Of a stretch of DNA of 22,673 bases, positions 13,969-21,871 are shown piece by piece (positions within the stretch are counted from its first letter, which is position 1; the number at the start of each line of letters is the position of its first letter). The position numbers and the translations under genes are program-made. The notes under the pieces are model-generated. The model saw nothing but the letters and a program-made list of their open reading frames with translations. It had not been told where the DNA came from and ran no database searches. Source of the DNA: an uncultured Eubacteriales bacterium (GTDB taxonomy: Bacteria > Bacillota > Clostridia > Monoglobales > Monoglobaceae); NCBI GenBank assembly GCA_905201285.1, contig CAJKNM010000022.1, positions 1-22,673 on the forward strand, given 5' to 3'.

Positions 13969-15150
13969 TTATGTATTTAACAATTCCATAAGCCGATTAT
14001 AAAAATCTATATGCCAACCCACTTTAAGTTGATTAGCCAGCATATGGTAACTTCCTCGCATTACAAAAGCCTCTTGACATTTTGGGCGAATTCGAATATC
14101 TTTCTTTTCAATATCGGTAAAAAGACTACGTCCTTTTTTTATTTTCTCTTCTTCTGTCGCTTCGATATATTCTGCAAGTTCATCTTCCATGGCAGCAAAA
14201 CAATGTTCCCATTCATCAATCAAACATTCTTCGTATTTTTCCAACTCATTAACATACAATAAATCATTCCTGACCCAATTGGCTCTCTGATTAAATGCTC
14301 GATAATAATCTCTTAAAGCAGTCCGCATGCGATGACTACCAAGACAAATCAATTTAAGTTGCTCGTAAAAAATTTTTTCATTATCACTCAAATCACTTTC
14401 TTGCAGATTATCAACGTCAAAAATATCTATCGGTAAATTCTCATCAGAATATTCTTGGCTTACGGATACAATGAATGATCTGACCTGTCTTTGGTTAACA
14501 AATATGGGAGTGTCCGAATTAAGTGCTTCGACTGCTTTTTTGTACCACCAGCCTTCGAGACGTTCACAAATCTGATTCTCATATTTAGGAATACAACTAT
14601 ACCTAATCTGTCTTCGATAAATCTTTTCAACATCAACTATATTATTTGCACCATCAATAATACAAATTTGGCTAAGCAAACGTTTAATAATAATTTCATC
14701 AGTTTTCAAGAAAGCTTCGTAATATTTTTTATGTTCCTTATTTTCTGATATAATACAAATATTCTTTAATTTTTCATACGCACTTTCCTCATTCCGGTTT
14801 TCATCTTTTTTCAGGAAAGAGGCAGCTGTATTGTCTGGTGCAATTGCAGTTGTAACAATAAGAAATTTTGTGCCATTTAATATATCCGAAGATTCAGAAA
14901 TTACATCTATCCATACCTTTAATGTTCTCCATAAGTCTGTACTTCCGTCCGTGAGGTTACCTTGTCGCTGTACATGATGCTTCAACTGGATAAGTTGCTT
15001 CGGTATACCGTCTTTGCTAAATGCAACATCATCAAATTTTTCAATACTTATCTGAAAATCAGAATTGTCATTTTCCAGCAATAGAGCTAAAGCATATCGC
15101 ACCTGATATAAATAACCCAGCATCTGCTCAGAAGCCTGATGTTTAGACAT
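13969..15150 (-). CDS. ABC-3C system effector with nuclease-like N-terminal domain
   Basis: This is the 393-residue effector of the ABC-3C operon. Residues 1-80 have a restriction-endonuclease-like pattern: GYLYQVRYALALLL helix, acidic ISIEKFDD (Glu37, Asp40, Asp41), then LIQLKHH (Gln55-x-Lys57), followed by the conserved TDLWRTLKVW. This is the QxK variant of the PD-(D/E)XK core, also seen in Cap4/DUF4297-type DNA nucleases. The C-terminal segment GSYHMLANQLKVGWHIDFY looks like the shared ABC-3C C-terminal domain that contacts the other components. The start at 15150 is chosen for AGGAGGAGA just upstream; a further in-frame ATG at 15183 lacks one. Nuclease activity is predicted only. Confidence 0.8.
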   Translation of the reverse strand: MSKHQASEQMLGYLYQVRYALALLLENDNSDFQISIEKFDDVAFSKDGIPKQLIQLKHHVQRQGNLTDGSTDLWRTLKVWIDVISESSDILNGTKFLIVTTAIAPDNTAASFLKKDENRNEESAYEKLKNICIISENKEHKKYYEAFLKTDEIIIKRLLSQICIIDGANNIVDVEKIYRRQIRYSCIPKYENQICERLEGWWYKKAVEALNSDTPIFVNQRQVRSFIVSVSQEYSDENLPIDIFDVDNLQESDLSDNEKIFYEQLKLICLGSHRMRTALRDYYRAFNQRANWVRNDLLYVNELEKYEECLIDEWEHCFAAMEDELAEYIEATEEEKIKKGRSLFTDIEKKDIRIRPKCQEAFVMRGSYHMLANQLKVGWHIDFYNRLMELLNT

Positions 15151-15185
15151 TGAATTATCTCCTCCTCTCAAATACAAGAACACTC

Positions 15186-15191
15186 ATTATA
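15186..15191 (-). promoter_or_regulatory. Possible -10 element of the ABC-3C operon
   Basis: A consensus TATAAT on the minus strand lies 35 bases before the effector start codon, inside the 97-base gap behind the YhcG-like gene. No good -35 hexamer sits 16-18 bases upstream, so it may need an activator or may be a chance match. Confidence 0.45.
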
Positions 15192-15247
15192 CAATATAAC
15201 AACAAGTGTGATCCATCATACAGTGCACCACCAAGATAAACTTTTCT

Positions 15248-16258
15248 TTATTCAACTTTCTTATAATCGCCTAATTTTAACTCCTTCTTAAATTCTTCCT
15301 CGGTTGGCATATACAGCTTATACTTAGATGCAAATATTTGATTATTGTCTTCCGGCAATGTATATTTGACAATAGCATCGCTCTTATCAGCACATAAGAC
15401 AATTCCAATCGGAGGATTATCTCCTTCATTCATCATTTCTCTGGTATAATAATTTACATACATCTGCATTTGACCTAAGTCCTGATGTGACAAATCACCT
15501 ATCTTCAAGTCAATTAAAACAAAGCACTTCAAGATATAATTATAAAACACCAAATCAATGAAAAAGTGCCTGTCATCAAACACTATATGTTTTTGTCTTG
15601 CCACAAATGAAAAGCCTCTTCCCAATTCCAAAAGAAACTTTTGCAAATGGTCAATTAAAGCCTGCTCTAATTCTTTTTCATAGAAATGCGGATTTTGTTC
15701 CAGCCCCAAAAATTCAAGAACATATGGATCACGAATAATCCTCTCATATTCCGGCTTTGGTTCAAGCTGCTGTATCTCACCTTTCACAGACTCTTTATCT
15801 TGACTTGAAAGCAATCTTTCATAAAAAAATGAATTTATCTGTCTGTCGAGTTGTCGTACACTCCATCCGGATTTAACACATTCGTCAGCATAAAATGTTC
15901 TAATCTTTTCATTTTCTATCCGAAGCAACCGCCTATAATGTGTCCAACTTAATTTGGGACTCAGTGAATCCCGAATTGGAAAAGCACAATAAAACTGTCG
16001 CATCAACCTTAAATTTCTCTCGTCAAATCCTTTTCCGAATTCTTTAGTCAGGTTTTCAGAAATAAATTTTATTAAGCCTTTGCCATATTCTGCTCTGTCA
16101 TTTTCGCCGCAAGCTTTATATATTTGCTCTCCTATTTCCCAATATGCCGTAACCATCGCTGAGTTTACTGCAGTATAAACCGTATGTTGAGCTTTTATAA
16201 CACTTGCCCGTGCGGTTTCATATATTTGGTTAAGTTCATTTTTTACAATATCGCTCAT
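15248..16258 (-). CDS. YhcG/DUF1016-family PD-(D/E)XK nuclease
   Basis: The 336-residue protein has the two-part layout of the YhcG family. The N-terminal DUF1016 helical domain contains AYWEIGEQIYKA, GFDERNLRLMRQFY, LSWTHYRRLLRI and WSVRQLDRQINSFFYERLL. The C-terminal nuclease core has Asp235 in FIDLVFYN and the Asp250-Leu-Lys252 motif in VLIDLKIGDLSH. Relatives are common in defence islands, often beside restriction genes, and are predicted to cut nucleic acid. The start at 16258 is chosen because GAGG lies nine bases upstream; the longer form would place its ATG only three bases after it. It has its own promoter and stands just upstream of the ABC-3C operon. Confidence 0.9.
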   Translation of the reverse strand: MSDIVKNELNQIYETARASVIKAQHTVYTAVNSAMVTAYWEIGEQIYKACGENDRAEYGKGLIKFISENLTKEFGKGFDERNLRLMRQFYCAFPIRDSLSPKLSWTHYRRLLRIENEKIRTFYADECVKSGWSVRQLDRQINSFFYERLLSSQDKESVKGEIQQLEPKPEYERIIRDPYVLEFLGLEQNPHFYEKELEQALIDHLQKFLLELGRGFSFVARQKHIVFDDRHFFIDLVFYNYILKCFVLIDLKIGDLSHQDLGQMQMYVNYYTREMMNEGDNPPIGIVLCADKSDAIVKYTLPEDNNQIFASKYKLYMPTEEEFKKELKLGDYKKVE

Positions 16259-16289
16259 CAGCATTTTCCTCAATTCGTATATATAGATT

Positions 16290-16318
16290 ATTATAACACA
16301 TTTTCCGACAAATTACAA
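16290..16318 (-). promoter_or_regulatory. Promoter of the YhcG-like gene
   Basis: TTGTAA (16313-16318), a 17-base spacer and consensus TATAAT (16290-16295) on the minus strand precede the start codon by about 30 bases. Confidence 0.75.
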
Positions 16319-16344
16319 TCCACGAACTACACAAATTTTCAAAC

Positions 16345-17085
16345 TCATTCCCGTAGGTACTGCACTATCAGTCTTTTATAAAATTCAATACTGAAAAGCT
16401 GCCGCATATGGTCGTCAAATTCAAGGTATATTCCGGGTTTTCTGTCCTTGTGTACCACTACATCATACAAGTATTTTTTGAATAATTCCTTTGTGGTTCT
16501 GCTGTCATTTCTCGCGCCGGGAACATATCTGTTCATTTCCGTTCGGATTGTTTCAGGCTTTATCCGTTTTTCAATTACTCCGTACAGTATTTCGCCTATT
16601 GTGTCAGATATGTATTTCTTCTTATCGGAGTTTATATCTACCCTTGGAAGAAGCAAGCAAATATTTTCATTCTTAAACCTCACGCCGAAGTTTTCGCAAG
16701 AATTATATGCCTCTATCTCTGCCGTTCTTAATTTGTGTTCCTCCTCTATGCAGGTCGTAAGCATACATTTTTCCTCACAGTCGTCCAAAACCTCCTCAAA
16801 TTCAGCTTTTGTTATCTGCTTTGTCATCTCACTATCGCATACAGCAAATCCCGAACAATTGCCGGAAAACTCGTGCAGCGCCTCTATTATTTCATCGCCA
16901 TCTTCACACGCACACAAATATGCTCCGAGAATCCCGAGTATATCTTTATCCGATGCAGACACTTCCTCTTTCAAAGACATACATATATCGTTATCGCTCT
17001 CTGCGACTGCATTTCGGCAAAAATCATTAATGGCGTCAAGCAACTCACTGATAGTATCGGATTTCAAAATGTTTTTTATGTCCAT
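16345..17085 (-). CDS. Cysteine-rich protein of unknown function, 246 aa
   Basis: I do not recognise this protein. The first 150 residues hold about a dozen cysteines, some in close pairs (LCAC, DDCEEKC, CMLTTC), in an acidic helical setting. The C-terminal half is basic and free of cysteine, with IGEILYGVIEKRIKPETIRTEM and FKKYLYDVVVHKDRKPGIYLEF. There is no signal peptide or membrane segment, so it is probably cytoplasmic; metal binding or a role in binding nucleic acid are guesses. The start at 17085 fits GGGAGG seven bases upstream better than the ATG at 17103. A minus-strand terminator ends directly before this ribosome site. Confidence 0.75.
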   Translation of the reverse strand: MDIKNILKSDTISELLDAINDFCRNAVAESDNDICMSLKEEVSASDKDILGILGAYLCACEDGDEIIEALHEFSGNCSGFAVCDSEMTKQITKAEFEEVLDDCEEKCMLTTCIEEEHKLRTAEIEAYNSCENFGVRFKNENICLLLPRVDINSDKKKYISDTIGEILYGVIEKRIKPETIRTEMNRYVPGARNDSRTTKELFKKYLYDVVVHKDRKPGIYLEFDDHMRQLFSIEFYKRLIVQYLRE

Positions 17086-17099
17086 AAAACATCCTCCCT

Positions 17100-17133
17100 T
17101 CAAAAGAAAAACAGCTCTGCTATTGCAAAGCCG
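17100..17133 (-). terminator. Terminator at the end of the recombinase chain, abutting the next gene's ribosome site
   Basis: On the minus strand CGGCTTTGC pairs with GCAGAGCTG (nine pairs, two G-U) around an AATA loop and is followed by TTTTTCTTTT. The G-U pairs make it specific for this strand. The U run ends only a few bases before the GGGAGG of the 246-residue gene, so it may act as an attenuator. Confidence 0.72.
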
Positions 17134-17142
17134 CTAATAATT

Positions 17143-17244
17143 TTATTTTCTTATCTTTAATTTTTTTGTTTCTGTTTTGGTCTTTTTCGAAATGTTATCA
17201 CTTTGCTTTTTGTTTCCCACTCTTATATAAATTGCATACTTCAT
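17143..17244 (-). CDS. 33-aa peptide resembling a serine-recombinase N-terminus
   Basis: This short ORF starts with an ATGA overlap on the stop of the 75-residue gene and ends just before the terminator. Its first residues, YAIYIRVGNKKQ, copy the YAxYxRVSTxxQ box at the start of serine recombinases, but glycine stands where the catalytic serine belongs; a lysine/threonine-rich tail follows. It could be a gene remnant, a coupled leader, or a small peptide that interferes with the recombinases. Expression is inferred from coupling only. Confidence 0.5.
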   Translation of the reverse strand: MKYAIYIRVGNKKQSDNISKKTKTETKKLKIRK

Positions 17245-17468
17245 ATATTATTCCGCCCTTTCTTTATGTAATCATATTCAAACTCCATCAAACCCCTGGC
17301 AAATCTGACTCTGTCTCTGTGTTCCGCAAGCATAAGCCCTTTACGGATTGCCTCGGACACGATATCGTTTGAGCTGTTCATAAACCGGTCACTCGTAAAC
17401 ACGATAACCTCCGCATATTCACTGTCGTATATAATTATGATTTCATATTCTGTATTCATACGCATCAT
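17241..17468 (-). CDS. Small protein of unknown function coupled to the recombinase, 75 aa
   Basis: The protein has a beta-rich N-terminal part (YEIIIIYDSEYAEVIVF) followed by a helix with charged residues (SEAIRKGLMLAEHRDRVRFARGLMEFEYDY). I cannot assign a family. It begins with an ATGA overlap on the stop codon of the 547-residue recombinase and ends with another ATGA overlap on the 33-residue ORF, so it is translated with them. A cofactor or directionality factor of the recombinases is possible from position and size, but nothing in the sequence proves it. Confidence 0.65.
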   Translation of the reverse strand: MMRMNTEYEIIIIYDSEYAEVIVFTSDRFMNSSNDIVSEAIRKGLMLAEHRDRVRFARGLMEFEYDYIKKGRNNI

Positions 17469-19108
17469 AATTTCTGCTCTATATCGAGGCTTCCGCACAG
17501 CGTCACTATTATTTTATCCTTTGAGATAACTCTTACCTTGCTCACGAGCCTTCGCACAACCGCATCGTCGTACTCTGTGAATTCGGTATTCATAGTTTCA
17601 AGTGCCGTATATATTTCCCGAAGCTTTCCGGAGCCTGCATCCGCCATTTGTTTTTCTGTTTGAATACTCCTTATTTCATCTTTCAATGACTGAATTTTTT
17701 CGTGCAGTTCCGCACATTTTTGTTCAATCACATCTGTGTCTGTTCTGTTCTCTATTTCTTCTCTGACCATATCATATACCCGGTTATTTAACATTGTGAT
17801 TTCATTCGATATGCTCCCGACTCTCATCTCGCCTCTGTTTGCTCCGAGCAGTGCGGCAAGGCTTCCTTTCAGCATTTCATTGAGTGTACTTTTGGATTTC
17901 AGCATCATATTCAGAGACTTTATTATTGCCCTGTGCAGGTCTGCCTCATCCATTGTCGGTGAGTTTTTACACAGTTTCTTTCCGTATGCCAGCCTGCTTT
18001 TACAACGCCATACAACTCTCTTTTCTCCTAGGCTTGTCCAAGTTACTCTCTTATATTTCGCTCCGCATTCGCCGCATACCACGATGTCAGTAAGCGCATA
18101 TTTGCTGCTGTACCGTGTTGCCAAGTTCTCATTAACCCTGATTGTTTTATTGTAGCGGCGTTTCAGCTCATACTGCACCTTGTCGAATACCTCCGGCTCA
18201 ATTATGGGAATGTGGTGGTTTTTTATCAAGTACATAGGGAGTTCGCCTGTATTTCTCACGCTCTTTTTTGAGAATAAATCGGCTGTGAATGATTTTTGTA
18301 TCAGAACATCACCCTTGTACTTCTCATTTTCAAGAATACTTTTTATTACGCTTTTTGACCATTTTGAGTTTCCTTTCACCGTTTTAATCCCCTGCAATTC
18401 CAGCCACTTTCCTATATCTTTCAGACTGTAGCCCTCAAGAAACTTTGTGAACATTGCAACTATTATTTCTGCTTCTTCGGGAACAATTTTCGGTTTGCCG
18501 TCTTCTCCTTTTCTGTATCCGAAAATATTGCCGTACATCATCGGCACCTTTTCGATTTTGCATCCCTTTCTTCTGCCATCCTTAACATTATTGCTTATAG
18601 ACTCGCTCTCTGCCTGAGAGAACATTGCATAAAGCTGCAATATCATCTCACCGTTAATTTCGGCGGTGTTGATTTTCTCTTTTTCGAATATCACCGCTAC
18701 CCCTATGTCTTTCAGCATTCTGACATATTGCAGGGTATCCAGTGTATTTCGGGCAAATCTCGATGTGGATTTTGTCAGTATTAAGTCTATCTTGCCTTCC
18801 TTACACATTTCCATCATTTCAAGGAATTCTTTTCGCTTTGCTGTTGATGTCGCACTCAGCCCTTCATCGGCAAATATTTTTACGAATTTCCAATTTGGAT
18901 TTTCTTTTATATATTTCGTGTAGTATTCGATTTGGGTTTTATAGCTTGTCTGTTGTTCCTCATGGTCTGTACTCACTCTGCAATATGCTGCCACCCTCAA
19001 ATTTTTTCTCTCTGCAACTTTCAGTGTTTTCTGCACCGTTGCAGGAATAATTTCAACCGTGGTTTCCGGCATTGCCGTTCTTGGCTGATACGCTACCGAT
19101 TGCATCAT
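17465..19108 (-). CDS. Large serine recombinase, 547 aa
   Basis: The protein has the full layout of a large serine recombinase. The N-terminal resolvase domain carries catalytic Ser46 in AAYCRVSTDHEEQ and the arginine motif KSTSRFARNTLDTL. A recombinase domain follows (residues about 200-320, with GYSLKDIGKWLELQGI and SVIKSILENEKYKGD). Next is a zinc ribbon (CGECG, then CKSRLAYGKKLC) and a C-terminal coiled coil. Such enzymes integrate and excise mobile elements without needing long homology. It starts by an ATGA overlap on the catalytically incomplete recombinase gene, with GGGAGG upstream, and is the third recombinase of the chain. Confidence 0.94.
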   Translation of the reverse strand: MMQSVAYQPRTAMPETTVEIIPATVQKTLKVAERKNLRVAAYCRVSTDHEEQQTSYKTQIEYYTKYIKENPNWKFVKIFADEGLSATSTAKRKEFLEMMEMCKEGKIDLILTKSTSRFARNTLDTLQYVRMLKDIGVAVIFEKEKINTAEINGEMILQLYAMFSQAESESISNNVKDGRRKGCKIEKVPMMYGNIFGYRKGEDGKPKIVPEEAEIIVAMFTKFLEGYSLKDIGKWLELQGIKTVKGNSKWSKSVIKSILENEKYKGDVLIQKSFTADLFSKKSVRNTGELPMYLIKNHHIPIIEPEVFDKVQYELKRRYNKTIRVNENLATRYSSKYALTDIVVCGECGAKYKRVTWTSLGEKRVVWRCKSRLAYGKKLCKNSPTMDEADLHRAIIKSLNMMLKSKSTLNEMLKGSLAALLGANRGEMRVGSISNEITMLNNRVYDMVREEIENRTDTDVIEQKCAELHEKIQSLKDEIRSIQTEKQMADAGSGKLREIYTALETMNTEFTEYDDAVVRRLVSKVRVISKDKIIVTLCGSLDIEQKL

Positions 19109-19986
19109 TTGCGTTCACCTCCCGATACTTTGTATCCGTTAATAAGTTCTATTTCAACTGTTCCGTTTGATAAGTACGCTATCCTTTTCACTGTATCTTC
19201 AAGCAGCTTCGAATCCGGAGTTTCCGACTTTGGATGTATGCTCAGCTCTTTTTTTATTCTTTCATCTATGGCGGAGTAGTCGCATTCCGGAGCATTATTA
19301 AATCTTGCCTCTGCAAGTTCGGTAATTTTCTGCACTGCTTTTTCAATATCCACCGTCATTTTCTCCATATCATCGGCAAGTTCACTTTCAAGCCTTGCTA
19401 TTTCTATATTTTGTTTCGGCTCAGTTTCGTTCACGCCCTCAATTTTCTTATAGTCATCTATTAGGTCATTTAATACTTTTGACACTGCTAAATCCAATAT
19501 GTCCTCATTCACCGAGCTTTTGCTCTCGTTGCATAACTCATTTTGGCACTTGCGATAACTGACGATTTTATTCCCGATATACCTTCCGCAAGTATATCTC
19601 CGGAGGTTCATCCCGCACCTGCCGCACACAAGATGCTCCCGATAAAAATCGAGCAATGCTTTTCTCGTCTCGCCGGGCGCCGTGAATTTGCTAAGCCTGA
19701 TTTTTTCGGCAGCATTAAAGGTTTCGTTTGTTATTATCTGTGGAAATCCTTTCTCTCCGATATACCGCCGGTTCTCTATCACTCTTTTTATAATATTCTT
19801 ATTCCACAGTCTGCCGTCATTATTGTACGGCACACCGGCCTCATTCATTCTGTCTGAGATTTCCGAAAATGATTTACCGTTAAGGTATAAGCCGAAGATA
19901 TTTTCAACGATTTTCTTTTCACTATCTATTACCGCACACTTCCCGTCAGTTATTTCATAACCGAATGACACATATCTGTTTGCCAT
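19105..19986 (-). CDS. Recombinase lacking the resolvase catalytic domain, 293 aa
   Basis: The protein starts directly with the recombinase domain (GYEITDGKCAVIDSEKKIVENIFGLYLNGKS, written here only in part, then IKRVIENRRYIGEKG), followed by a zinc ribbon (CGRCGMNLRRYTC, then CQNELC) and a coiled coil. The catalytic N-terminal domain with its active serine is missing. Because GGAGG sits seven bases before the ATG at 19986, and the gene lies two bases after recombinase one and overlaps the start of recombinase two, this appears to be an intact gene and not debris. It may be a DNA-binding partner that directs or modulates the two full enzymes. A GTG at 19992 is an alternative start. Confidence 0.88.
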   Translation of the reverse strand: MANRYVSFGYEITDGKCAVIDSEKKIVENIFGLYLNGKSFSEISDRMNEAGVPYNNDGRLWNKNIIKRVIENRRYIGEKGFPQIITNETFNAAEKIRLSKFTAPGETRKALLDFYREHLVCGRCGMNLRRYTCGRYIGNKIVSYRKCQNELCNESKSSVNEDILDLAVSKVLNDLIDDYKKIEGVNETEPKQNIEIARLESELADDMEKMTVDIEKAVQKITELAEARFNNAPECDYSAIDERIKKELSIHPKSETPDSKLLEDTVKRIAYLSNGTVEIELINGYKVSGGERK

Positions 19987-19988
19987 AA

Positions 19989-21539
19989 TCACACCTCCGC
20001 ATCCACAATTATCTTCATTCCGTTTATCATCACGAATGTCAGCATACTGCTTTGAGCAATTATCTTTTCGACTGTTGCCCCGAATACACTGTTATCAAAT
20101 TTGTCGATTGCTCCTTTTTTATCTATTACGGTGATGAGTGCGGTTGTGGTTTTTATAGCCTCGTCGCACGCATCCCTTCCCATAAGACTCTTTTTCTCTT
20201 TTGTCAATTCCGATATTTTAGCATTGATTTCATTTAATTTTTCATAATAAGAAGCAGATTCTATGTAACCCTGCGCTTGCAGTTTATTGATTACAAGAAC
20301 CTGCTTTGTTAGTTTTGCAATTTCTTCCGATATATCATAAATCTCGTGCTTACTGCTTATTTTTCGCTCTTTCAGCAGTTTTAATTCATTAAGCATTTTC
20401 ACGAGAATTGTTTCCTTGTTTTTCACCAACCGATTATATGTTTTTACGAATGCCTTATATACCTTATCCTCTGCGATTTGCGGATTTGTACACCGTATTA
20501 AACCTATATCCCGATTTCTGCACAGCCAATGCTTTGTCTTTGAAGGCTTTAATCTGTATGCACTTCCGCACTCGGCACAGTATATTTTAAGCCGCAGCGG
20601 ACAATCTTCCGTGATTTTTCCGTGTGTTGAATTAAATCTTACCGATTTTTCCGCAAGCAACGCATTTACCTTATCGAACAGTTCTTCCGATACGATTGGC
20701 GGATTGGCATTTTTCATATAATACATATCAAGTTCGCCCCTGTTTATTTTGTACTTAAACGGGAACTCCGTAGTATAAAACTTTTGGTGGAGCGAATCAC
20801 CCTTATACCTGACATTACTCAGTATATATTTAATATGGTTAGGTACCCATTTTGAAGAACCGTCCGCTTTTTGGATTTGCATATCCGTCAGTTCTTTTGC
20901 TATTTTTATGAGGCTTTTGCCCTCTTTATATGCTCTGAATATGAGCTGTACTATTTCTGCCTGTTCCGGTACTATTGTAAATACTCCGTTATGTACACTG
21001 TACCCATATGGCGCACTTCCTTGTTTGAATGTGCCGTTTTTCATTCTGCTTCTGACCGCCATCTTTACATTATTCGATGTGGATACAGACTCCTCCTGAG
21101 CTATGGATGCTATGGCAATCAATTCTGATTCTGCCGTAATCTTTCGGGTGTCAATCTCATTTTCTTCAAACACCACATTTACCCCTATGCTTTTTAACTC
21201 CCTTACCGTGCTGATACAATCATAGGTATTTCTCGCAAATCTGGAAACCGACTTGGTTAGTATAAGGTCAATTTTTCCTTCTTTGCAGTCAGCAATCATT
21301 CTTAGGAAACCTTCTCTTTTGTCCTTGCTTGTTCCTGTCACCGCCTCATCGGCATATAGGTCTATGAATTCCATTTCCGGATTTTCGCTTATATACTGTT
21401 TGTAGTAATCCATCTGCGTCAGAAATGAATTCAACTGGTCTTCCGAATCGGAACTGACTCTTGCATAAGCTGCCGTTCTCAGTTTCTTTATAGTTCTGTC
21501 AACTGTTTTGCTCGGCGGTATAACAATGATTTCTGCCAT
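19989..21539 (-). CDS. Large serine recombinase, 516 aa
   Basis: This is the first gene of the recombinase chain. The N-terminal resolvase domain has catalytic Ser29 in AAYARVSSDSEDQ and the arginine motif KSVSRFARNTYDC. The recombinase domain (residues about 190-310) includes YGYSVHNGVFTIVPEQAEIV and YILSNVRYKGD. The zinc ribbon has CAECGSAYRL and two later cysteines, followed by a long coiled coil. It is only moderately similar to the 547-residue enzyme, so the two are not a recent duplication. GGAGA lies seven bases before the start. A 40-base inverted-repeat structure sits just upstream. Confidence 0.94.
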   Translation of the reverse strand: MAEIIVIPPSKTVDRTIKKLRTAAYARVSSDSEDQLNSFLTQMDYYKQYISENPEMEFIDLYADEAVTGTSKDKREGFLRMIADCKEGKIDLILTKSVSRFARNTYDCISTVRELKSIGVNVVFEENEIDTRKITAESELIAIASIAQEESVSTSNNVKMAVRSRMKNGTFKQGSAPYGYSVHNGVFTIVPEQAEIVQLIFRAYKEGKSLIKIAKELTDMQIQKADGSSKWVPNHIKYILSNVRYKGDSLHQKFYTTEFPFKYKINRGELDMYYMKNANPPIVSEELFDKVNALLAEKSVRFNSTHGKITEDCPLRLKIYCAECGSAYRLKPSKTKHWLCRNRDIGLIRCTNPQIAEDKVYKAFVKTYNRLVKNKETILVKMLNELKLLKERKISSKHEIYDISEEIAKLTKQVLVINKLQAQGYIESASYYEKLNEINAKISELTKEKKSLMGRDACDEAIKTTTALITVIDKKGAIDKFDNSVFGATVEKIIAQSSMLTFVMINGMKIIVDAEV

Positions 21540-21586
21540 TTTGTTCTCTCCTTTCCTCTGTTATCAGCACACACAATACCACAAAT

Positions 21587-21626
21587 CCGTGAATATATCC
21601 ATTACCAAACGCAATAAAATTCACGG
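21587..21626. repeat. 40-bp inverted-repeat site upstream of the recombinase chain
   Basis: CCGTGAAT at 21587-21594 and ATTCACGG at 21619-21626 are perfect inverted copies separated by 24 bases. The size and position fit an operator or an attachment site of a large serine recombinase, both of which are roughly 40-50 bp and often lie beside the recombinase gene. No second copy was found in the window. Confidence 0.5.
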
Positions 21627-21632
21627 TGTATT

Positions 21633-21803
21633 TTATACTATTCTGCACGAATACTTATATTCAACATTTAACAGTTTCGATATGTTTTTATCCGTGCTTT
21701 CAAGTTCTTTCCCGGTTATCAAGTCAAGTTCTTCAAGTTTTTTGAGTATTGAGTTTATCCATATATATCCCACTGTATTTTCTATTTCCTTTTCTCTCAA
21801 CAT
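21633..21803 (-). CDS. Small protein upstream of the recombinases, 56 aa
   Basis: The 56-residue protein is largely helical and acidic to neutral. Its centre, ILKKLEELDLITGKELE, resembles the short two-helix SHOCT-type oligomerisation motif (leucine-rich helix, then an I-T turn and a second helix), but the match is too short to be certain. The start at 21803 is chosen for GGAGGG seven bases upstream. It lies 93 bases before recombinase one and 30 bases after a strong hairpin. It may be an accessory or regulatory protein of the recombinase chain. Confidence 0.6.
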   Translation of the reverse strand: MLREKEIENTVGYIWINSILKKLEELDLITGKELESTDKNISKLLNVEYKYSCRIV

Positions 21804-21832
21804 ATTTTTGCCCTCCAATATCTCAAAGACTA

Positions 21833-21871
21833 AACGCAGAAGGAGTGAATAAGCCCACCCCCTTCTGCGTT
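21833..21871. terminator. Strong hairpin with 11-bp perfect stem
   Basis: AACGCAGAAGG (21833-21843) pairs perfectly with CCTTCTGCGTT (21861-21871) around a 17-base loop. T-rich sequence follows on the plus strand, less on the minus strand. It separates the RNA-like stretch on the right from the 56-residue gene, and could end an RNA or insulate the recombinase operon. Confidence 0.6.

Noticed and set aside
16448..17137. 229-aa plus-strand ORF opposite the Cys-rich gene
   Set aside because: It is the Ser/Phe-rich complement of the minus-strand gene, which has a proper ribosome site; no start signal is seen on the plus strand.
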